NCBI GenBank assembly: GCA_963579995.1
Contig: CAUZIY010000002.1
Coordinates: 1-60,096 of the forward strand
Length of the DNA stretch: 60,096 bases
From: UBA6626 sp963579995
GTDB taxonomy: Bacteria; Planctomycetota; Phycisphaerae; Phycisphaerales; Phycisphaeraceae
Reading direction: 5' to 3'
Shown: positions 54,649 to 60,096 of the stretch, one piece after another
Position numbering within the stretch: the first letter of the stretch is position 1
Layout: every line of letters begins with the position of its first letter
Notes under the pieces: generated by a model
Database searches by the model: none
What the model was told of the DNA's origin: nothing
Seen by the model: only the letters and a program-made list of their open reading frames with translations
Made by a program: the position numbers and the translations under genes

Positions 54649-56079
54649 TCACAAGACAAATTTGCTTAGCTCCTTGTCATCAATAATGGATTCCACCTGT
54701 TTGCACACAAAACCCTGATCCACTCTAATCTTTTTTTCACCCCGGCTAGCCATTTCTGGCGCGTCAAAATTTATTTGCTCAAAAACCTTTTCAACAATTG
54801 TCATAAGCCGCCTGGCACCGATATTTTCCATATTGGAATTTGCAGTGGCGGCAAGATCTGCCATGGCCTCAATTGCAGAAGGATCAAACTCAATATCTAT
54901 CCCTTCGACAGCTAACAACGCCTGCTGTTGGCGTGTCAGAGCATTTCCCGGTTCAGTCAGAATGCGTATAAAGTCTTCTTTTCCCAGTGGGGATAATTCA
55001 ACTCGAATTGGGAACCGACCCTGTAATTCAGGCATCAAATCACTTACTGCGGTCGAATGAAACGCACCCGCGGCAACGAAGAGGATATGATCGGTATGTA
55101 CCGTACCATAGCGTGTATTGACCGCTGACCCTTCAACAATAGGCAGCAGGTCGCGCTGTACGCCTTGCCGAGAAATGTCGGGGCCTCCACCGCCACCAGA
55201 CTGCCGATCATCACTACCAGGCGTTGCAATCTTATCGATTTCATCAAGAAAAATAATCCCACTCTCCTCGGTTCTGGATATCGCCTCAACGGTAATTTTA
55301 TCCCGGTCCAAAAGCTTCTCTGTCTCCTCATCGATTAAAATCCGCCTTGCTTCAGCAACTGACACCTTGCGCCGCGTGGTTTGCTCTGGAATCAGGCGCT
55401 CAAACATGTTGGCCATGTCGGGGTCCATCTGGTCAATACCCATATTGGCAAACATAACGTGGGCTTGGGGTTTTTGTGTAATAGTCAGTTCGACCTCTCG
55501 CTCGTCTAGCTTGCCAGAGGCAATCTGTTCTCGCAACTTCAATCTCGTCCGAAGCTGGCGCTCTGCTGCATCGTCCACATCTTCATGATCTTCACTGTCA
55601 CTACCAACCGAGGATGCTGACAATGCTGAGTGCACTGGAGATACCGTTGGCGCTGGTGTTGGGGTTGGTGGCAGCAGCAGATCAACTATTTGATCATTGG
55701 CGCCATCGGTAGCCCGCTTGCGTACCTTGTCGGCTTGTTCACTATGAACCATGGACATGGCATGATCAAGAAGATCACGCACCATTGATTCCACATCACG
55801 ACCGTGGTAGCCGACTTCTGTGAACTTGCTCGCTTCAATCTTGATAAAAGGGGCGCCTGTCAGATGAGCCAGGCGTCTGGCAATTTCCGTCTTACCCACA
55901 CCCGTCGGGCCGATCATGATAATATTCTTTGGCGAAACCTCCCGGGCCATCTCTGGCTCAAGTTGCTGACGCCGCCAGCGGTTACGGATTGCAATCGCCA
56001 CGGCCCGCTTGGCCTCGGACTGCCCAATGATGTATCGATCAAGTTCGGTAACAATCTGCCGTGGCGTGAGATTATCCAA
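54649..56079 (-). CDS. hslU: ATP-dependent protease ATPase subunit HslU (ClpY)
   Basis: Unfoldase of the HslUV protease. The 476-residue AAA+ protein has TPRQIVTELDRYIIGQ at the start, Walker A GPTGVGKT at 57-64, GYHGRDVESMVRDLL near 90, an acidic I-domain with a Pro/Thr-rich stretch near 150, Walker B IIFLDEIDKIA near 272, and GRFPIRVELSPL near 350. The C-terminus ends in SKFVL, the tail that inserts into HslV. The start is TTG with AAGGA about 10 nt upstream. hslV, which normally precedes hslU, is not in the window. Confidence 0.94.
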   Translation of the reverse strand: MDNLTPRQIVTELDRYIIGQSEAKRAVAIAIRNRWRRQQLEPEMAREVSPKNIIMIGPTGVGKTEIARRLAHLTGAPFIKIEASKFTEVGYHGRDVESMVRDLLDHAMSMVHSEQADKVRKRATDGANDQIVDLLLPPTPTPAPTVSPVHSALSASSVGSDSEDHEDVDDAAERQLRTRLKLREQIASGKLDEREVELTITQKPQAHVMFANMGIDQMDPDMANMFERLIPEQTTRRKVSVAEARRILIDEETEKLLDRDKITVEAISRTEESGIIFLDEIDKIATPGSDDRQSGGGGGPDISRQGVQRDLLPIVEGSAVNTRYGTVHTDHILFVAAGAFHSTAVSDLMPELQGRFPIRVELSPLGKEDFIRILTEPGNALTRQQQALLAVEGIDIEFDPSAIEAMADLAATANSNMENIGARRLMTIVEKVFEQINFDAPEMASRGEKKIRVDQGFVCKQVESIIDDKELSKFVL

Positions 56080-56244
56080 TCGTCGGATTCCTTAATTTTG
56101 AAGGATGATCCAAGGAATGCTTGCTCCATTGAAGCCTGCAAGACCACTTCGCTGTGGACTATTGGCAGAATACCTCCTGATGAGGATGAGGTACAGCGCT
56201 GGCCCGGTCATAAATTATTCCCCGATGGTCCATTTGTGAGTTCC

Positions 56245-58044
56245 ATGGCGTATGCGGATGATGTGATGATGAAATCACCTGATCATCGATCACCAAATCC
56301 ATCAAAACCAGGTCCACATGGTGGACCTGGGAATCAGGCACATGGCACCAGTTCCCGATGGTGGCTCGCCGCTCCGAGCATGGTAGCCTTCTTGTGCCTG
56401 TGCGGCACCGTTCTTGTCAATCAGGCCGACTGGGCCCAATGGTTTCATCATCCGGCACGACAGCCCTTCCCCGTGGAAACTGAACTTGGTGCGAAATACT
56501 GGCGGGCCATGCTTCCTGTCTGCGCAGTGGTGACACTTTTGTGTGCATTTGTACTTACTCGCCTCTGCAATCCCAAGACTTCTACGTACAGCATAAACTC
56601 TTGTCCCTCAATATTGCCCAACATAATTGAAAATTCCATAAGGCGTTATGGTCTTGGGGTAGTAATGGCACTTGCACTGGTAGCACGTATCCCAAGACTC
56701 ACGGAAAGCCTCTGGTATGACGAGATAGCCGCTTATATTCGATTCGTAACTCTTGAGCACCCTGGCCCAATCGTCAGCAACTTCTTCGATATCTCCAATC
56801 ATATTGCCCACACGCTGTGCAGTTGGATAACAGTTTACTTATTCGGAAATGCACTAGGCCGTGAACTGGCGGTACGTATACCAGCCGTCTTGTTTTCGTT
56901 GCTCAGCGTCTGGGCCATATATCGCCTGATTCTGGTTCCATTCGGACAGCGTGCAGCTCTAGTCAGCGCACTACTTATGGCAATCCTTCCTGTTTCAGTT
57001 CTTGAGGGTGTTGAAGCACGTGGCTACAGCATGATGATTTTCTTTACCACCACTTCGACCTTGGCACTGCTGTCAGCACATCGTCATGACCGTCCGTGGC
57101 TGTGGTGGGTTTATGGACTACTGTGTGCGTTGGGGATATGGTCCCACCTCCTAACCATCTTTGTTCCGATCGGGCACATGCTAACGTTCACCTGGTTAAG
57201 TTGGCACAAACGGCACTGGTCAAGTTCCGGCAAGTGCCTGACGGCACTAGTGGGGGCTGCAGTGATGACATTGACACTTTACGCACCAGCGCTTCCCGAT
57301 CTTCTTTCCCAATCCACTGGATTTGAAAAAACAACCGACAATCAACCTGGAATTATCAGTGGCCAAGGACTTCTTGCCATTTTACAACTGGGTGGCTCCT
57401 GGTATCCATGGGCATCACTTCCAGGACTCATACTTGTCCTCATCGGAATTGGCTATGCAAAGAAAGCCACCCCTCGTGTTGATTCAATGCTCGTCCTAGG
57501 GCTGCTCTGGTTAGGTTGGGTGGTATTTCTTGTCACCATTTTCGCCTTTGGCCTATGGGTTTATGCAAGATACATGCTGTTCATCCTATGCGGCGCGGTG
57601 GTACTCATGACTTGGGGCATTGAACAGCTGTTCACTTGGCATCGCGCTGCCGGTATTTCCGCCATTGCCATAGTATGTTGTTTCAGTATTGCCGATCTAA
57701 CTATTAGACCCCCAAAGCAACCGCTGCGTGAAGCAATGGCCTATGTTCACAACCAGCGTAAGCCCGGTGAGACAGGTCTAGCCATCGGTCTTCGGCACAA
57801 GGTCCTATACCTATACGCCAGAGACTTAGATCTCGCATTTAGTCTCAAACACGGTATTCGCCTTAAAGAAAAACTGGATGCTACGCAACCGACTTGGGTT
57901 ATCATGCTCTACCCCAACCATGTTTCCAAAAGTAGGAAGAAGCTATTAAGTGATCGTGGGTTTGAACTGATTAAGAATTTTGAAGGTTGGTCTGACTGGG
58001 GAAAGGGAGGTGACGTGTTGATCTTCAGAAAGAAATCTATTTGA
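56245..58044 (+). CDS. GT-C glycosyltransferase, ArnT/PMT-like
   Basis: A polytopic membrane protein of 599 residues with about ten or eleven hydrophobic helices. The motif SLWYDEIAAYI near residue 155 (acidic pair after the first outside loop) is the GT-C signature of polyprenyl-phosphate-sugar transferases, followed by LGRELAVRIPAVLFSLLSVW. It probably transfers a sugar from a lipid carrier to an envelope target. The frame is open back to 55804, but that part lies antisense to hslU and lacks coding character. ATG at 56245 is a tentative start, with 56266 possible. The soluble N-terminal 40 residues are Pro/His/Gly-rich. Confidence 0.82.
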   Translation: MAYADDVMMKSPDHRSPNPSKPGPHGGPGNQAHGTSSRWWLAAPSMVAFLCLCGTVLVNQADWAQWFHHPARQPFPVETELGAKYWRAMLPVCAVVTLLCAFVLTRLCNPKTSTYSINSCPSILPNIIENSIRRYGLGVVMALALVARIPRLTESLWYDEIAAYIRFVTLEHPGPIVSNFFDISNHIAHTLCSWITVYLFGNALGRELAVRIPAVLFSLLSVWAIYRLILVPFGQRAALVSALLMAILPVSVLEGVEARGYSMMIFFTTTSTLALLSAHRHDRPWLWWVYGLLCALGIWSHLLTIFVPIGHMLTFTWLSWHKRHWSSSGKCLTALVGAAVMTLTLYAPALPDLLSQSTGFEKTTDNQPGIISGQGLLAILQLGGSWYPWASLPGLILVLIGIGYAKKATPRVDSMLVLGLLWLGWVVFLVTIFAFGLWVYARYMLFILCGAVVLMTWGIEQLFTWHRAAGISAIAIVCCFSIADLTIRPPKQPLREAMAYVHNQRKPGETGLAIGLRHKVLYLYARDLDLAFSLKHGIRLKEKLDATQPTWVIMLYPNHVSKSRKKLLSDRGFELIKNFEGWSDWGKGGDVLIFRKKSI

Positions 58045-58120
58045 CCGCTGACCTTCCGAACCGCACTTTCTGGTGTGCCGGATGTAGTGATTCCCCCATC
58101 ACATTACTCGAAACCATCTT

Positions 58121-58918
58121 TTATAAAAGATTGGCTTCGTAAGTCTCAATTTCAGGAAATTTCGTTACCCCTCGAAGCAAACGCCCCAAACGTGGCTTAT
58201 GCTCATTATAAACCTCAACGGCATCCGCATCCGCGTAGCGCAGGAAAAGGATACGGCGATCGCGGTCCGAACGGTTTCCTTCGGATTTATGTAGCATCCA
58301 ATTGTGAAATACAAGGCATTCCCCGGCCTTCATTTCCATGGGCCTGGCCTGTGATTCATCAACATCTAACTTAATTTCAACCTGGGACTTTCTGTCTTTA
58401 TTTGTATAGTTCATATTAATTCGCCCCTGCTTGTGGCTACCCGGAACAATCCATAGACAACCATTTTCAACATCACAGTCATCTAATGCCGTTAGGGTTG
58501 TCAAGGTGTTGTCAGGATCCAGTTCAGCATACCCGGTATCTTGATGCCAATGGAATGGCTGCGTGTTATGGCGCATTTTGAACGTCAGCTGAGATGAAGC
58601 ACCCTTTAAATTCGGGGCGACCAGTGATACCGATATATCCACCAAAGGACCCAAAAAAAAATAACGGCAAGCCACATCACTGTAATGGTGAATGTCACTT
58701 AACAGTGCGTTCTGGGTCCAGGTCTTCCCCTCCTTAAAAGATTCTTTATGTGCATTCCATGCGTCCATACACTGCTTATGCATTAGATTTAAACCCCGAT
58801 CGGTAAGTGTTCTGCCTAACAGTAGATAACCCTGATCATCATAAAAACCCTGATCATCATCACTCAGCGCACGGAAAATAAAATCTTGCGTGTACTTTCT
58901 ACCGATTATTCTGGACAT
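58121..58918 (-). CDS. Phytanoyl-CoA dioxygenase family protein (PhyH)
   Basis: A third Fe(II)/2-oxoglutarate dioxygenase in the window, 265 residues. H125-x-D127 in HWHQDTGY and H210 in WMLHKSEGN are the metal ligands, with an Arg in RRILFLRYA probably holding 2-oxoglutarate. WIVPGSHKQG near 156 is typical. TAGGAG lies 6 nt before the ATG, a strong ribosome site. Its 5' end holds an 18 nt-period in-frame duplication encoding DDQGFY-DDQGYL. It lies 54 nt downstream of the C45 acyltransferase gene on the same strand, so the two may be co-expressed. Confidence 0.87.
   Translation of the reverse strand: MSRIIGRKYTQDFIFRALSDDDQGFYDDQGYLLLGRTLTDRGLNLMHKQCMDAWNAHKESFKEGKTWTQNALLSDIHHYSDVACRYFFLGPLVDISVSLVAPNLKGASSQLTFKMRHNTQPFHWHQDTGYAELDPDNTLTTLTALDDCDVENGCLWIVPGSHKQGRINMNYTNKDRKSQVEIKLDVDESQARPMEMKAGECLVFHNWMLHKSEGNRSDRDRRILFLRYADADAVEVYNEHKPRLGRLLRGVTKFPEIETYEANLL
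58828..58860. repeat. 15 nt direct repeat with 18 nt period inside the PhyH gene
   Basis: AACCCTGATCATCAT occurs at 58828-58842 and 58846-58860. The 18 nt period keeps the frame and duplicates six residues near the N-terminus of the encoded protein, probably by slippage. Confidence 0.7.
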
Positions 58919-58972
58919 GAGTTCTCCTATATGCCACCTGCCTCAATACGTTGCAGGCGAAGCAGTTTAAAA

Positions 58973-60025
58973 CTAAGCCGAATAGGTTTCTGGCCAGCTA
59001 CAACATGGATTGCCACGTATCACGTGCAAATGACCTCGGGTTGGCTCTGCAACCACTGCGGCAGTTGTGTATCGTTCATGTGAACCGCCAAAGTGTCGAC
59101 AAATTCCCATTGGATAACGGCGATGATCAGCAAGCAACATCATGGCGCGCTGAGGGGTAAGTTGGCCACGGTTACTGGCCAGCAGTTCACGCAGATCATC
59201 CGCACGATGTCGTGAGTCAACTTGGAGTTGTCCATCACGTTCGCGCTCGAATGGAGCCGTATCCGGACCAACGGGATGATTGGCGTGCGCCAATATGCCA
59301 TCATCTGAATGGATTATATTCACACCACCACCGTTAAACTCGACACTGGCACTATGGCCACCACGATCAGAAATTATGTAGTTTCCAACACCCCGTAACC
59401 CCTCGCGCCGCGCCAACTCGGCTGCATCCTCAACCGATTCGCCGGCGAGTGCCATTAATGCCCAAAGTGAATGGTCAATGCCTCTTGAGGACCGCTCCTT
59501 GGAGTGCAAGGAGTTTCGAAAAACACTCATGCCCGTGGTCCATAATCCATATCCAAGTACTTCTCCTGGATATGCAAGAACAAGGATTGTCGGTCCATTC
59601 TTAATCCGCATACACAAAACAATGTAAATCATTGCGCTTTCGATCACGGTGTCCTTGGTTTGGCCACTGATCGGTTGGCCGTCTAAGGTGACAGTTCCCG
59701 ACACGCCAAACGATGTACAGCCGCCTTCATCCCCAGAAGCGGTGGGATGTTTCGGCGAACCGGCCACATCAATCATGCCGCCAAAAACATCCATGAGATA
59801 AGGCGCACGCTGCTCAATGAGCTGTGCCGTTCGAGTATTCAGATCGCCAAGGCTGGGAAGAGCGTCAAGGTATCGCCTGTATCCCGGATACCGCTCTAGT
59901 ACTGCCTCGGCATACCTGCATCCACACTCCCGCGCAGTCCCTTCCACCAAGACAAGGGGCACCGACCCCTCCGGTACCGAACGCGGAAGAACACCATATT
60001 CCACTTGGTCAACTGCATCACTCAA
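58973..60025 (-). CDS. C45-type autoproteolytic acyltransferase/hydrolase
   Basis: A 350-residue Ntn-hydrolase-like protein of the acyl-CoA:6-aminopenicillanate acyltransferase (peptidase C45) family. The new N-terminus would be Cys103 in DEGGCTSFGV, the self-cleaved nucleophile of the family; residues 1-102 would be the alpha chain. SGQTKDTV and LAYPGEVLGYGLWTTGMSVFR are family-like blocks, and HANHPVGP near 253 is typical. Natural substrates of bacterial members are mostly unknown amides. The start is TTG at 60025 with AGGGGA upstream. The remaining bases to the window end hold no feature. Confidence 0.82.
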   Translation of the reverse strand: MSDAVDQVEYGVLPRSVPEGSVPLVLVEGTARECGCRYAEAVLERYPGYRRYLDALPSLGDLNTRTAQLIEQRAPYLMDVFGGMIDVAGSPKHPTASGDEGGCTSFGVSGTVTLDGQPISGQTKDTVIESAMIYIVLCMRIKNGPTILVLAYPGEVLGYGLWTTGMSVFRNSLHSKERSSRGIDHSLWALMALAGESVEDAAELARREGLRGVGNYIISDRGGHSASVEFNGGGVNIIHSDDGILAHANHPVGPDTAPFERERDGQLQVDSRHRADDLRELLASNRGQLTPQRAMMLLADHRRYPMGICRHFGGSHERYTTAAVVAEPTRGHLHVIRGNPCCSWPETYSA

Positions 60026-60096
60026 GAAAACTTTCCCCTAAACCCGTCCGCCTTTAACCTTTCCCAGTCCATTATCATTAGCTAAACACAGTATAA

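Noticed and set aside
55804..56244. N-terminal extension of the glycosyltransferase frame
   Set aside because: It lies antisense to hslU, has no hydrophobic or domain character, and later ATGs start the protein plausibly.
1..60096. tRNA, rRNA, CRISPR, insertion sequence, prophage or defence genes
   Set aside because: None were found on reading both strands; all sizeable frames are metabolic, envelope or housekeeping genes. Degenerate tRNAs could be missed without a covariance search.

Overview
The window reads as an ordinary chromosomal stretch of an uncultured-type, free-living Gram-negative bacterium, most likely a marine member of the Planctomycetota (Phycisphaerae-like) or a close PVC relative. 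This is an inference from gene content: MJ0042-type zinc ribbons, small planctomycete-type zinc-ribbon and pseudo-receiver proteins, a very long signal peptidase I with an internal zinc ribbon, three PhyH dioxygenases, BNR and five-bladed propeller enzymes, an AsmA-like giant, and MlaF/MlaD, which imply an outer membrane. No rRNA, tRNA, CRISPR array, insertion sequence, integrase or phage gene was found. Genes are dense, in short operons on both strands.

Layout. 1-10.4 kb: fumC, then a minus-strand pgl-zwf pair and mnmG, a roughly 550 bp gap, ilvC-phyH, and a convergent Gfo/Idh oxidoreductase and a metallophosphoesterase-HAD fusion. 10.6-16.3 kb: a YyaL-type thioredoxin/DsbD-alpha fusion overlapping tatD, an 82-residue zinc-ribbon protein, and a receiver-like protein overlapping a GGDEF diguanylate cyclase. 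16.6-23.4 kb: a mammalian-type transketolase, alpha-glucan phosphorylase, then thiL-tsaE-yacG. 23.4-32 kb: a Fur-family regulator lacking its cysteine zinc sites, divergent from hom; nadD with a pseudo-receiver; a D-2-hydroxyacid dehydrogenase; an unknown gene plus nuoC; a LOG-family protein; icd. 32-41.5 kb: a PhyH protein, the leuA attenuator and leuA, a propeller protein, an AsmA-like protein and a zinc-ribbon membrane protein. 42-48.4 kb: mlaF-mlaD-apgM, lepB and nuoH. 48.6-60 kb: ltaE with a glyoxylate-type aminotransferase, an aldo/keto reductase, a sialidase-like protein, a TlpA-like thioredoxin, hslU, a GT-C glycosyltransferase, another PhyH protein and a C45-type autoproteolytic acyltransferase.

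The genes cover central carbon metabolism (fumC, icd, zwf, pgl, tkt, glgP, apgM), branched-chain and aspartate-family amino acids (ilvC, leuA, hom), glycine/glyoxylate turnover (ltaE and aminotransferase), respiration (scattered nuoC and nuoH), translation quality (mnmG, tsaE) and envelope biogenesis (mlaFD, AsmA, lepB, GT-C).

The strongest undescribed signal is a complete leucine attenuator in front of leuA (33101-33340). It has a sigma70-like promoter with a 17 bp spacer, a nearly leaderless leader peptide with five Leu codons in seven, a 14 bp antiterminator whose 5' arm contains the leader stop codon, and a mutually exclusive intrinsic terminator with nine T. Several other genes (mnmG, the Fur-like gene, thiL, the unknown gene at 27727) have a -10-like hexamer only 7-9 nt before the start codon and no Shine-Dalgarno, which suggests leaderless transcription is common here.
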